Positions 46,909 to 56,163 of a stretch of DNA of 64,000 nucleotides are shown here, piece after piece. Position 1 is the stretch's first letter. Every line of letters begins with the position of its first letter. A model generated the notes under the pieces. It was given only the letters and a program-made list of their open reading frames with translations. It was not told the DNA's origin and ran no database searches. The position numbers were made by a program, and so were the translations under genes. The DNA comes from Maioricimonas rarisocia. Lineage in GTDB: Bacteria; Planctomycetota; Planctomycetia; Planctomycetales; Planctomycetaceae. The stretch spans positions 1,912,001 through 1,976,000 of the forward strand of contig NZ_CP036275.1 of assembly GCF_007747795.1 (NCBI RefSeq), in the 5' to 3' direction.

Positions 46909-47961
46909 TTACTCGGGGGCGGCAGCATCGGACGAGATTGGTCTGAGCATGCCGATCCGCCACGAGTAAGCCCCGTAGCCGCGTTTGCTCTTGTCGCGTT
47001 CCAGCATTCCCTGAAACACGAACTGCAGGTTGTCGGGATCGACAACGAGTCTCTCGTCGCTGCCGGCACGTATCAGTTCTCCATGGCTGACGTTGTCGGT
47101 CCAGCGGTCGACACCGGCAGCCGGCCGGATGTTGTGCCAGCTGGCGAAGGGGCGTTTGGCCGAGTCGGCGATCGGGGTCCATGGACCGTCCAGTCGGTCG
47201 GCGACGTAAGCCTTGAAGTAGCGGCGACCGTTCTGTTCGATGATCGTCAGGTAACGGTCCTGTCCCTCGAGGCGGTACGTGTGGCTGGCCTCGAAGATTC
47301 GGTCTTTCAGGGCCACCTGGCAGTGGTCGAATCCGTTGGGGAATTCGGAGATCGGCGTCCACATTCGCCACATGCGGCCGTCGAGGCTGGTGAAGAACAG
47401 GTACGCCCGCTCGTCGTCGCAGATGATCCAGTAATCGAGGCCGCCGACTTCGCGCGGATCATCGGGACCTCCGTCAAGAATCGGGCGGGCCTGCGTCCAG
47501 GACTGCGGGTCGGTGATGTCGTCGGTGGTCGAGCAGGCGACCCACATCTTCTTCTGGCCGGGAACGCCCATCTGGTAGATCAGGTACCACTTGCGGTGAG
47601 GAGTGAAGTAGAAGACCTGCGGCGCGCAGTAGTAGTCGCTGTCGCTGATGGAGAGGATTGTTCTGTCGGAGCGATTGGCGTCTTCCCATCGAGCGAACGA
47701 GCAGTGCTCGATGGCGGAACGTCCCTGCAGCTTCACGGTCATGAAGACATGCCACAGCCCGTCGTGGAAGACAACGGTGGGGTCCTTCTGGGCGTGGCTT
47801 CGTTCTGAGTCGCGGTCTTCCGGTTCGATGAGCGGAGCCGTGTACTCCCACTGCGCCGGGACCAGATCGTCGGCCGCCATCGCGGTGTCGACTGCCGCAC
47901 CGGACTGCAGGAGACAGGTCAGGATTGCGAGGCCGACAGCGGACGGGTTGAACCGGGGCAT
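46909..47961 (-). CDS. GH62 alpha-L-arabinofuranosidase
   Basis: 350 residues with a Sec signal (about 1-29). A single GH62 five-bladed propeller: likely catalytic base Asp60 in KDPTVVFHDGLW, pKa-modulating Asp176 in GGLDYWIICDD, and general acid Glu224 in RIFEASHTYRLEGQDRYL, followed by DNVSHGELIR and VVDPDNLQFVFQG, all matching the layout of fungal and actinobacterial GH62 enzymes. It removes arabinose side chains from arabinoxylan-type polymers outside the cell. Converges on the porin with 21 bp between stops. No carbohydrate-binding domain is present. Uncommon in Planctomycetes, so transfer is possible. Confidence 0.85.
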   Translation of the reverse strand: MPRFNPSAVGLAILTCLLQSGAAVDTAMAADDLVPAQWEYTAPLIEPEDRDSERSHAQKDPTVVFHDGLWHVFMTVKLQGRSAIEHCSFARWEDANRSDRTILSISDSDYYCAPQVFYFTPHRKWYLIYQMGVPGQKKMWVACSTTDDITDPQSWTQARPILDGGPDDPREVGGLDYWIICDDERAYLFFTSLDGRMWRMWTPISEFPNGFDHCQVALKDRIFEASHTYRLEGQDRYLTIIEQNGRRYFKAYVADRLDGPWTPIADSAKRPFASWHNIRPAAGVDRWTDNVSHGELIRAGSDERLVVDPDNLQFVFQGMLERDKSKRGYGAYSWRIGMLRPISSDAAAPE

Positions 47962-48280
47962 GATGTGGTCTCCAGGGAAATCGTAATGGCCGGAATGGCC
48001 GCACCCGCATCGAATGTAAACGAGGTCGCAGTGGATCGAAAAGCGTCGTCGGGGCGGAGACTGTCACGTCCACGACGGGAATTCCGGGAAAGGCTCGTGG
48101 GGAACTACACGGTGAGAGCGCATCTGTCCTAGAATGCGGCGGGCCATTGGTTGTGCCGCTGCGCACGTCCGCTATCGGTCCGCAGAGATGTTGGCGATGG
48201 CGGGATGGAGACTGCGGTTTCAAAGAAACGAGTTCCGATCGCCAGTCCGGCAACGGCCGGTTCCGGCCAGAAGGTTGACC
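47962..48280. other. Divergent intergenic region, GH62 / NYN gene
   Basis: 319 bases holding the promoters of the two divergent genes. No clear promoter motif, repeat or RNA structure was found. A short open frame reaching 48134 is an extension of the NYN gene and lacks a ribosome-binding site. Confidence 0.35.
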
Positions 48281-49060
48281 ATGTCCGACGAACCCCTGAT
48301 CGCCGTTTTCATTGATTTCGAGAACCTCGCGATCGGTGTCCGACAGATGAAAGCGGGCAAGTTCCAGATTCCGCTCGTGCTCAAACGGCTGCTCGAGAAG
48401 GGGCGCATCGTCTACAAACGCGCCTACTGCGACTGGAGCAACTACCGGGACGCGGTTGTAGAATTCCACGGCCAGGGGGTGGAACTGATCGACATCCCGC
48501 AGAGCAAGGCCAGCGGTAAGAACAGTGCCGACATCCGCATGGTCGTCGACGCCATCGATCTGTGCTACTCGAAGGAGCACATCGACATCTTCGCGTTGAT
48601 CTCCGGCGACAGTGACTTCTCGCCGCTGGTGTCGAAGCTGAAAGAGAACAACAAGCGGGTGATTGGCTGTGGCGTGAAGATCTCGACGTCGGATCTGCTC
48701 ATCGCGAACTGCGACGAATTCATCTATTACGATGACCTGATCCGGTCGGCGAAGAAATCACCACCGCGGGAGAAATCGGCCGAATCGGACGATACCGGGC
48801 AGGAGTCGACCGATCGCGTTCTCGAAGTGCTTGATTCGGTCGAGCAGGATTACGATCCGTTGTGGGGATCGACGCTCAAGCAGGCGATCCGCCGGGTGTA
48901 TCCGGGGTTCAGCGAATCGTACTACGGGTTCGGAAGCTTTTCGGAACTGCTCGAAGACCTGGCCGACCAGGGGCTGATCGACCTGGATTACGACGAAAGC
49001 CGCGGGAATTACAAGGTTCGTCGTCTGAAGTCGACGACGAAGCCGCGTCGCAAACGCTAG
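48281..49060 (+). CDS. NYN-domain nuclease with OST-HTH/LOTUS domain
   Basis: 259 residues from the ATG at 48281, preceded by AGAAGG. The NYN (PIN-like) ribonuclease domain covers about 5-150 with acidic metal ligands Asp12 (AVFIDFEN), Asp84 (NSADIRMVVDAID) and Asp110/Asp112 (LISGDSDFSPLV). A charged linker leads to an OST-HTH/LOTUS winged helix at about 190-250 (LGFGSFSELLEDLADQGLI-like stretch), which binds RNA. The architecture is that of LabA/MARF1-type RNases; the target RNA is unknown. Ends in a basic KSTTKPRRKR tail. Stands alone, followed by 178 bp and a convergent gene. Confidence 0.85.
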   Translation: MSDEPLIAVFIDFENLAIGVRQMKAGKFQIPLVLKRLLEKGRIVYKRAYCDWSNYRDAVVEFHGQGVELIDIPQSKASGKNSADIRMVVDAIDLCYSKEHIDIFALISGDSDFSPLVSKLKENNKRVIGCGVKISTSDLLIANCDEFIYYDDLIRSAKKSPPREKSAESDDTGQESTDRVLEVLDSVEQDYDPLWGSTLKQAIRRVYPGFSESYYGFGSFSELLEDLADQGLIDLDYDESRGNYKVRRLKSTTKPRRKR

Positions 49061-49238
49061 GTGCAGCGGCGACCGCTTCGAAGGAGCGAGGCGTCTTGCC
49101 GCCTTCCGGGACCGTGCCACGGTTTCGACGTGAGGCCGCCGCTGTGTCAGATGAGGTACGCGGTGGGAAGAGATTCGCGGTCCCGGCTCACCTGTCGTTT
49201 GACATCGTGCCGAACCGCAGCGTTCTCTGCAGCAGCGG

Positions 49239-52200
49239 CTACTCGCCCGTAAATTCGCTGGCGAGTTGCTGGAAGGCATTCCGTTCGAGCGGATGCAGTG
49301 CTGCGGGCTGCAGTCCCAGGCGAATCCCGGTCTGCAATGCATGGCGGGCCGAGGTCCGGCTCGCGGGGAGCACGGCCTGCGCGAGGTGAAAGTAGTAGAC
49401 CGGTGAAGGCTGTTCGGCGATGGCCCGCTCGAGCAACCGGGATGCTTCTTCGAACTGCTCCATCTCAATCAGCACCATGGCCTCGGTGTCGAGCAGTGCC
49501 GGGTGCGAACCCTGAATCTCGATCGCGGTTCGGACGGCAGGAAGCGCCTCGTCGGCATCTCTTTCGTGCAGCAGCAGCAGGACCGCCAGTTCGTTGTAGG
49601 CGGCGGCCGTCTGCGGTTCGAGTTCGATGGTCCGGCGGTAGTGCTCTATGGCCAGATCGTATTCGCGGATCAGCTGAGCGAAGCTGGCGAAGTGGAGGTG
49701 CAGAATGGCCGCATCCGGTTGCCGCTCCAGTTCCTCGGCGAACCACTTCTGGATCTTCGCGGCAGTGGATGACTCCACGCCGTGCATCAGGATGATCTCG
49801 ACGTAGGCGGCGGCAAGTTCTTCAGGCGGACTGGATTCGGCGGCCTGCTGGCAGACGGCGAGTGCCTCGGCCGGCCGCCATCGGAAACTGAGATACCGCG
49901 CCAGATCGAGCAGATGTTCCGGAGCGGCGCTGGCGACATCGCGATACAACTGCTCGGCTTCGAGGGCCAGCCGGTCGGCCGTGATCGAGCGGCCGTTGTT
50001 TTCGAGGTTCTGGATCAGCCGCGTCAGTGCGTCGGCGGTTCGAAGCGACGTTTCAATCTGTTCGGATGGGGGAGTATCCCCGAGGATCCGGCTGATCTGC
50101 TGAACGGCGAGATCGTCCTGTCCCAGGAACGCAAATTGCCGGATCTGCAGCTCCCGCGTGCGGAACGACTTCGGCTCGAGGGACGTCAAAGTGTCCATCC
50201 AGCTTTGAATGTCGCCCGAGGTGGGGACGTTGTCGAAGGCCAGGTCGAGGCAACCGGCGAGCAGGTCTGTCGAAGTGCGGCGACCGGCGATGGTCACGCG
50301 CATCAGCTCTTCGCCCCGTTGGGAATCGCCGATGGCAAAGTAGGACCGGGCCAGCCGGACGGTGTCCTCGTCGGTCAGAGACTGTTCGCGTTCGAGTTCC
50401 GTGAGGATCTTGACGATCTCTTCGTGATTACTGCGCGACGGGCGCAATGCCAGCAGTCGCGTCTTGACCCGCAGATCGTCGGCCGAGCGGGCGACTTCGA
50501 GATTCCGGTCGATCATCTCGACGGCTGTTTCATGGGCGGTCGGGGTTCCCTGTGCGGCGAGCAGCACGGCCATCGCCCGTCGCGCGGCGATAACCACCGT
50601 GGGCGGCTCCCCGAGATCGATGACGCGCTGAAGCAGCTTGCGGGCTTCTTCAACCTCGTCCTGACGCAGGAGAAAGCTTGCGACGAGCCAGCAGTTCGCA
50701 GCGTCGTCGGGCTTCAGTTCGAGCATCTCGAGGTACTGTGTGCGGGCCGCTTCGATCTGGCCAGCCATCTCGAAACATTGAGCCGTCGCGACTGCCGCAT
50801 CGAGCGGGGGGAGGTGCTCGGGGATCTGATCCGTCAGCTGTGCCGCTTCGTCGGAGCGTCCGGTGCCCGAGAGGAAGCTGGCAAGTCCCAGCCAGGGCTG
50901 GACCTGGTCCCGTGCCAGTTCCAGAGCGCGTCGGAATGAGGACTCGGCTTCATCCAGTTCGGCTGCGGCCCAGTAAACCTGACCCAGCCAGAGATGGTCG
51001 GCGTAATTGGTGGATCCTTCGGGGACCGCCTTGCGGGCCAGTTCGATGGCCCGGACGGTGCGTGCCGAATGGAGCGACACGATGGCGGCCACACGACCGA
51101 AGTCGCTGTCCTGAAGAAGCGGACGCTCGAGCATCCGTTCGACAACGACCTCGGCGTCGACGACGCGTCCCCGGGCGTACAGCAGGTCCACCAGTCGACG
51201 GACGACACGAGGATCGGTTTCCCCCATGTCAATCGCGGCGCGGTAATGCTCGATGGCGGCATCGGGGCGTCCCAGGTGCTCGTCCACTTCGGCCAGGAGT
51301 GTTCGAATCCGTGCCGAGCCGGGCAGGAGTTCCGCCGCGTCGAGCAACAGCTCGCGGGCCAGTGAGAGGCGCTCCGTCTCCCCGTAGCGCGCCTGCAGCA
51401 TGTACAGTCGGGCGGTGCAGAGCTTCGTCTGGATGCCGTCGGGCCCCTCGATGCGACGGATCTCTTCGAGGCAGTCGCGGGCATCGGCATTGCGGCCGCG
51501 GAGCATCGCGAGGTCGAAGAGGGCTTCCCACGTCTGCAGGGCATCCGGTCTGGTCTCCGCGGCCTGCCGGAGCAGGCGATGTGCTTCGTCGAGGTCGCCG
51601 CGCGCCCGCCAGGCGGAAGCAAGCTGGACGAGCAGCTCGTGACGGACTTCGAGATCGACCGTCTTCGGAACCTCTGCAGCGATTTGCTTGAGCGGATCCC
51701 CATCCTCTGGCGGGGGACGCCGGCTCCAGTAGCGGATCCGGGCGCGGGTCAGGTCGGGGGAATCCCCCAGCCGCTGGCGTGCGGTTTCGAGAACGGCGAG
51801 CGCTTCGTCCTGATTTCCGGCTGCCTGCTCGAGCTGACTGAGGCCGATCCAGAGGCGAACGTCCTCCCCACCGCGGGCGATCTCTTCTTCGATCAGTTTG
51901 CGGGCCGACTCGTGTTGATCGCGGGCTGCCAGAACGCTGGCCCGCAGCAGAAGAACACCCGCCGGGTCGGTTTTCGCGGCATCGACGGCGTTGAGAAGCG
52001 TTTCGATCTCATCCCACTTCCGCAATACCGAAGTGAGCTGCAGGTTCCTGACGAACAGCAGCCGGGCCAGCTGAAGCTTGATGTCCGGGTGCGCGGAGGC
52101 GCGGCGGAGCTCGGTAATGGCGTCTTCGAGGCGTCCCTGGGCCCGCAGCGCATCGGCCAGTCCGAGCACATGCTCGACCGTCCCGGAAAAGTGGTCGATT

Positions 52201-53612
52201 GACTTCCGGTAGCTCTGCTCCTGCTGCAGAACCTGACCCAGTTCGGCGTAGCATCGCGCCCGGGCCAGTTCGATCTGCGAGCGAACCATCGGTTGCTCGA
52301 TCGACGCGATACGAATGGAATCGAGAAGGGTGCGGGCCCGGAGCCACTCCCGGGCATTCATCGCCATCCGGGCTTGCAGGAATGTCTGAAGTCCCGAGGA
52401 TGCGTTCATCTCCTCGAGCTGCTTGAGCAGTTGGCGGGCCGTGTCCAGATTGTCTTCGAGGATATGGATGTCGGCGAGCATCCAGATCAGGTGTGCTTTT
52501 TCCGGGTGATGTTCCCGTGCGTGTTCGAGCCGAGCACGTGCCACATCGAGCCGCCCCGCCATGAACTCGGCCCGGGCGGCCGCTTCGAGAAGTTCGACGT
52601 CGTCGGGAGTCTCCTTGAGGGCCGCGTCGATCCTCTGACGCAGCTGATCGAAATCGAGTGAGCCGGCGGCTTCGTTGGTAGTGCCGGTCCGGGCCGCGAC
52701 GACATCCGCAGCCAGCACGAGCACATCCCGCGAGGTGGGAGCGAGCTGCCAGGCGCGCTGAATATCCGAAAGGGCCGCGTCGGTCTCCCCGTTGCCCAGG
52801 CGGAACCGCGCCCGCACGAGCAGGGCGTCGGGAGATCGCCGGTTAGAGCTGACGAGCTCGTTCAGCAGACTGTCGGCAGCGGCTCTGTTGTCGAGGTGAT
52901 CGTGCAGGATGCGGGCGAGGCGACTGTATACGTTGAACCGCCGTGGATCGAGTTCGATGACCCGGCGAAGCGCACTGGACGCTTCGAGCATCCGGCCGTC
53001 GGCCTCGAAACAGCGCGCGAGGAGCAGCTGGCGGTCCGCATTATGGGGGTTGCGCGCATTGAGCTGCTTGAGGTGAAAGATCGCATCTCTGAGGCGGCCC
53101 ATGCGAATCGACAGGTCGACGACTTTCGACCGCAGGTCATCCAGTTCGGGGGATTCGCGAAGCGTCTCTTCAGCGTCGAGAAAGGCCCGAAAGAGCAGTC
53201 CGGAGGAGTTCGAATCCAGTGCGGCTTCGGCTTGGGCGTTGACGAGCTCGAACTGAGCCTCTGTCTCGTGCGGGGCCAACTCGACGTATCGCCGCAGATA
53301 TCCCACTCCTGTCCGCAGTTCTCCCTTCTCCCACGCGTCTTCATAGAGTTCGTAGTAGCGGTGGGCCATCCGCCGCATCTGGACCTGATGCAGCGTTCGG
53401 ACGCCAACGACTGCGGCAACCGCCAGCACGACCGAGATAATCAGCAGCCGAAGGTTGATATTGGACGGACGATCATCATCAATCCGCTCGGAACCGGGTT
53501 CGTCCGAGTCGGAGAGAGGAATTGCCGTCTGGCGGGTTGGCTGGCGGCCCGTGAGGAGCTGGTCCGTCGAGTCGCGCGGACCGAGCCGTTCTGGTGTGCT
53601 CATAGGTGGCAT
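49239..53612 (-). CDS. Giant membrane-anchored TPR-repeat protein
   Basis: 1457 residues (starting at 53612; an ATG at 53603 is three codons in and also possible). The first 53 residues are polar, a transmembrane helix follows (about 54-73, LRLLIISVVLAVAAVVGVRT), and the remaining 1380 residues are alpha-helical with about 30 or more TPR and TPR-like units, some canonical (AIEHYRRTIELEPQTAAAYN), most degenerate. The soluble part is presumably periplasmic or cytoplasmic scaffold. Such large TPR proteins in Planctomycetes are of unknown function. Alone on its strand between a convergent NYN gene and a PEP-CTERM gene in the same direction. Confidence 0.87.
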   Translation of the reverse strand: MPPMSTPERLGPRDSTDQLLTGRQPTRQTAIPLSDSDEPGSERIDDDRPSNINLRLLIISVVLAVAAVVGVRTLHQVQMRRMAHRYYELYEDAWEKGELRTGVGYLRRYVELAPHETEAQFELVNAQAEAALDSNSSGLLFRAFLDAEETLRESPELDDLRSKVVDLSIRMGRLRDAIFHLKQLNARNPHNADRQLLLARCFEADGRMLEASSALRRVIELDPRRFNVYSRLARILHDHLDNRAAADSLLNELVSSNRRSPDALLVRARFRLGNGETDAALSDIQRAWQLAPTSRDVLVLAADVVAARTGTTNEAAGSLDFDQLRQRIDAALKETPDDVELLEAAARAEFMAGRLDVARARLEHAREHHPEKAHLIWMLADIHILEDNLDTARQLLKQLEEMNASSGLQTFLQARMAMNAREWLRARTLLDSIRIASIEQPMVRSQIELARARCYAELGQVLQQEQSYRKSIDHFSGTVEHVLGLADALRAQGRLEDAITELRRASAHPDIKLQLARLLFVRNLQLTSVLRKWDEIETLLNAVDAAKTDPAGVLLLRASVLAARDQHESARKLIEEEIARGGEDVRLWIGLSQLEQAAGNQDEALAVLETARQRLGDSPDLTRARIRYWSRRPPPEDGDPLKQIAAEVPKTVDLEVRHELLVQLASAWRARGDLDEAHRLLRQAAETRPDALQTWEALFDLAMLRGRNADARDCLEEIRRIEGPDGIQTKLCTARLYMLQARYGETERLSLARELLLDAAELLPGSARIRTLLAEVDEHLGRPDAAIEHYRAAIDMGETDPRVVRRLVDLLYARGRVVDAEVVVERMLERPLLQDSDFGRVAAIVSLHSARTVRAIELARKAVPEGSTNYADHLWLGQVYWAAAELDEAESSFRRALELARDQVQPWLGLASFLSGTGRSDEAAQLTDQIPEHLPPLDAAVATAQCFEMAGQIEAARTQYLEMLELKPDDAANCWLVASFLLRQDEVEEARKLLQRVIDLGEPPTVVIAARRAMAVLLAAQGTPTAHETAVEMIDRNLEVARSADDLRVKTRLLALRPSRSNHEEIVKILTELEREQSLTDEDTVRLARSYFAIGDSQRGEELMRVTIAGRRTSTDLLAGCLDLAFDNVPTSGDIQSWMDTLTSLEPKSFRTRELQIRQFAFLGQDDLAVQQISRILGDTPPSEQIETSLRTADALTRLIQNLENNGRSITADRLALEAEQLYRDVASAAPEHLLDLARYLSFRWRPAEALAVCQQAAESSPPEELAAAYVEIILMHGVESSTAAKIQKWFAEELERQPDAAILHLHFASFAQLIREYDLAIEHYRRTIELEPQTAAAYNELAVLLLLHERDADEALPAVRTAIEIQGSHPALLDTEAMVLIEMEQFEEASRLLERAIAEQPSPVYYFHLAQAVLPASRTSARHALQTGIRLGLQPAALHPLERNAFQQLASEFTGE

Positions 53613-53730
53613 GATAAGCGCGCTGGGCGGCGAAATGGAAATTCACACCGCAGTTCTCAATCGTCGCACCACCGGCGACGACGTGGACCAGGCGCTTCGT
53701 GCGCTGAAGAGGAGACCGGACTCCGTCAGA

Positions 53731-54543
53731 TCAGTCCTGCGGATTGGTCCCGCGACGACGTTTCCGCCACCGGCCACCTGCGACGGTTGCCAGGCCCATC
53801 CCCAGCAGCGCCAGAGAGGAGGGTTCCGGAACCACCGTCGTGTCGTCGATGATTGGTCCGCCGGCAGAACGCACGTTCAACTCCGAGCCGAATAGAAAAC
53901 TACCGCTCGTAACGTCGGTCAGCGGGTTGAACGTCCCTTCGGTCACGGTGAATGTCAGGACCAGGGAGGACTCGATGACGGGAGACTGAGTCACCCAGTA
54001 ATCATCACCCGGAGCGAGGACGGGGACCAGTCCGTAGTCGACGCCTCCGGGGCTGCCGCCATCTCCGATCAGGTTGTGCGATCCGAATGTTCCATCCGGA
54101 AGTCCCGATCCGCCGCCCCCGGCCGTACCGGCACCGACGAGGTCGGGGTCGAATCCCCAGTAGGGACTGACGTCGGTGAACTGCGGGGAGTAAGGAACAG
54201 CTGACTTGGAAGGCTTGTCCAGTTTCACCAACTGCGAGCCGGTTGCGACGACGGCCGATTCTGCTTCGATCTTGGCAGAGCTGTCCGCCTGCCAGACGAA
54301 ACCGGTCATCACCGCGACGTTGTCGAACTTGCCTGCGACATCCGCCGAGATGTAAGTCAGCGTGAGGGTGAACTGGCCTCCCGAGACTTCTGAAAACTCG
54401 GCCGAGACGGTTGCACCGTCAACGTTACTGCCGGGCGGATCGACCGTGGTCGAGAACAGGAGTGTTCCTGCATCCGCCTGGACCGATACGAGCAACAAGC
54501 TCAGGAATGCGATCAACTTCTTCGTCAGGTTGCGAACCTTCAC
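53731..54543 (-). CDS. PEP-CTERM sorting-domain protein
   Basis: 270 residues: Sec signal (about 1-25, FLSLLLVSVQADA), a beta-rich extracytoplasmic region, and a C-terminal PEP-CTERM signal VPEPSSLALLGMGLATVAGG followed by RWRKRRR. The tripartite motif directs sorting by exosortase, typically to the surface. The central region (AGTAGGGGSGLPDGTFGSHN) is Gly-rich. Divergent from the second PEP-CTERM gene at 55278. No exosortase gene is in the window. Start at 54543 is clear. Confidence 0.88.
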   Translation of the reverse strand: MKVRNLTKKLIAFLSLLLVSVQADAGTLLFSTTVDPPGSNVDGATVSAEFSEVSGGQFTLTLTYISADVAGKFDNVAVMTGFVWQADSSAKIEAESAVVATGSQLVKLDKPSKSAVPYSPQFTDVSPYWGFDPDLVGAGTAGGGGSGLPDGTFGSHNLIGDGGSPGGVDYGLVPVLAPGDDYWVTQSPVIESSLVLTFTVTEGTFNPLTDVTSGSFLFGSELNVRSAGGPIIDDTTVVPEPSSLALLGMGLATVAGGRWRKRRRGTNPQD

Positions 54544-55277
54544 CGGTTTCCCTCTCAGAGGTAACTATGGAACGATGCAGCAGCTGCAACGCCGCGACCC
54601 ACTTTGCAATCGTTCCTGGCCCGTGGCAGATTTCCCTTGAATACGTAGATTAGCAGAAGTCACCCCACGACACTCAAGCAGGAAATGCCGGAGATTCCGG
54701 TTTTCCCCGATTCTTTGCCAAGGTCGTTGACGAGATGATCGGCGCCACACACACGAAACTGTCCGAGGAGTTTCGCTTGCACCCCCATGGGGGGCTCCCC
54801 GGTGCCCCCCTCTGCGGAGGGCACTGCTGCAGAATGCATGGTGTGACCGGCTGTCAACTGATGCGTGCTCGATCGATCTCGGGACCACCCACGAGCTTCA
54901 CTGCCTTGGGTCGCAGCGTCGAGGTGGCCCGACTCTGCCGTGACGTTTCTGCAACCCGACCTGAGAGCGAGGGTTGCAGCGATGTGTTGCGTTGTGATGC
55001 ACGTAAGTCTCTGTGGTGCTTCAGTTTGCCGATTTGACCGCTGCTGTCGACTGGGCATGCGGGGAAGCCATGGGGGAGTTGCCGGGTGGATCTGTCATGA
55101 TTTTCACCAAATCCGGAAAATCGGAAAAGCCCCTACTTGTCTCCCCGCAACTCTCGAATAGTTTGGCGGTCGACAGTCGGCCCCGCAGGCATTGAACGGC
55201 GCATGATGTGAACCGGCAAATCGCCAGCGAGTCCCCCGATTTCCAGAACTGGAAGTCCCCGAAGGACCCGTTGAATC
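54544..55277. other. Divergent region between two PEP-CTERM genes
   Basis: 734 bases with no supportable gene; short open frames here lack family features. It holds the promoters of both PEP-CTERM genes. Near the middle, two Pro-rich (CACCCCCATGGGGGG and CCCCGGTGCCCCCC) runs occur at about 54780-54812. No sigma-54 site with correct spacing was found. Confidence 0.4.
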
Positions 55278-56105
55278 ATGCGCAAGCTCAGTACGTTTTT
55301 TGTGTGCGCCGCCGGCGCCGTTCTCATTTCCACAACTGTGACGCACGCGGACTCGATCCTCTTCTCCCGAGCGCTGCGGACACCGCCGCCGCGAAGTCAG
55401 GCGTCCGACGTTTCGGCTCGTTTTGCTGATGTCGGGCATGGTGGATTCGGGCTTGGCTTGAGCGGCCTGACGGTGAAGGCCGCTGCTGTGGCAGGCAACG
55501 ACGCCATGCTGACAGGGCTCTCCTGGGGGCCGACGACGTCGGCCTCGGTCCGCGCGATTTCTGCAGCGCTGGCGGCCGGTTCCCGGCTTGGTGCGGGTGG
55601 TGGCGGTGGCGCCGGTGGAGGTGGTGGCGCCGGTGGAGGCGGTGGAATCGGGGGCGGCGGGAAGGCGTCGCCGGGCGGAGTCGGTTTCGCGACCCCTGCC
55701 CAGACCTGGCGGGAGTTCGTCGCAGGACAGCTGAACAATCCCGCGGTCGGTTCGCAGACGCGGCCCCCGAGCTTCATCGGCTCGGACGGTGGTCCGTTCG
55801 CTTCGCTGCCGCCGGGACTCTTCGATCCGGGTCGCCCCTGGCACCGGGTACCCGATCGGATTCGTGATCGACTGGAAACGCTACTGGGGGGACTGCGTCG
55901 CCCCGACAGACCGACACGGCCGGGCGCAGGTGAGCCGTCCCTGCCGTTGCCTGGTCGACCGGGTGGACCGGATACAACGTCCGAGCCTCTGGGGGACATC
56001 GTCCCCAGCCCCGAGCCCTCATCGCTCGCTCTGATGGGGATCGGACTGGCTTCGGTGGCCGGCGTGACGTGGCGTCGTCGGCGGCGACAGACGGTCACGG
56101 AGTAG
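55278..56105 (+). CDS. PEP-CTERM sorting-domain protein with polyglycine segment
   Basis: 275 residues: Sec signal (about 1-24, THADS), then an extracytoplasmic region with a polyglycine tract (about 108-135) built from GGGGGAG repeats, a Pro/Arg-rich linker, and PEP-CTERM signal PSPEPSSLALMGIGLASVAG before WRRRRRQ. The end is nearly the same as in the gene at 53731, so both are likely sorted by the same exosortase. The DNA of the Gly tract is a GGTGGC/GGCGCC tandem repeat prone to length change. Confidence 0.88.
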   Translation: MRKLSTFFVCAAGAVLISTTVTHADSILFSRALRTPPPRSQASDVSARFADVGHGGFGLGLSGLTVKAAAVAGNDAMLTGLSWGPTTSASVRAISAALAAGSRLGAGGGGGAGGGGGAGGGGGIGGGGKASPGGVGFATPAQTWREFVAGQLNNPAVGSQTRPPSFIGSDGGPFASLPPGLFDPGRPWHRVPDRIRDRLETLLGGLRRPDRPTRPGAGEPSLPLPGRPGGPDTTSEPLGDIVPSPEPSSLALMGIGLASVAGVTWRRRRRQTVTE

Positions 56106-56163
56106 TCGCCGTGCTGGTTTCCGGGAGGGAAGCGTGAGAGGCGGGCCGAACCGGGGGCGTCTG

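Noticed and set aside
54544-54660. Sigma-54-type promoter for the PEP-CTERM gene
   Set aside because: A GG...GC pattern exists but with the wrong spacing (12 rather than 10 between the dinucleotides).
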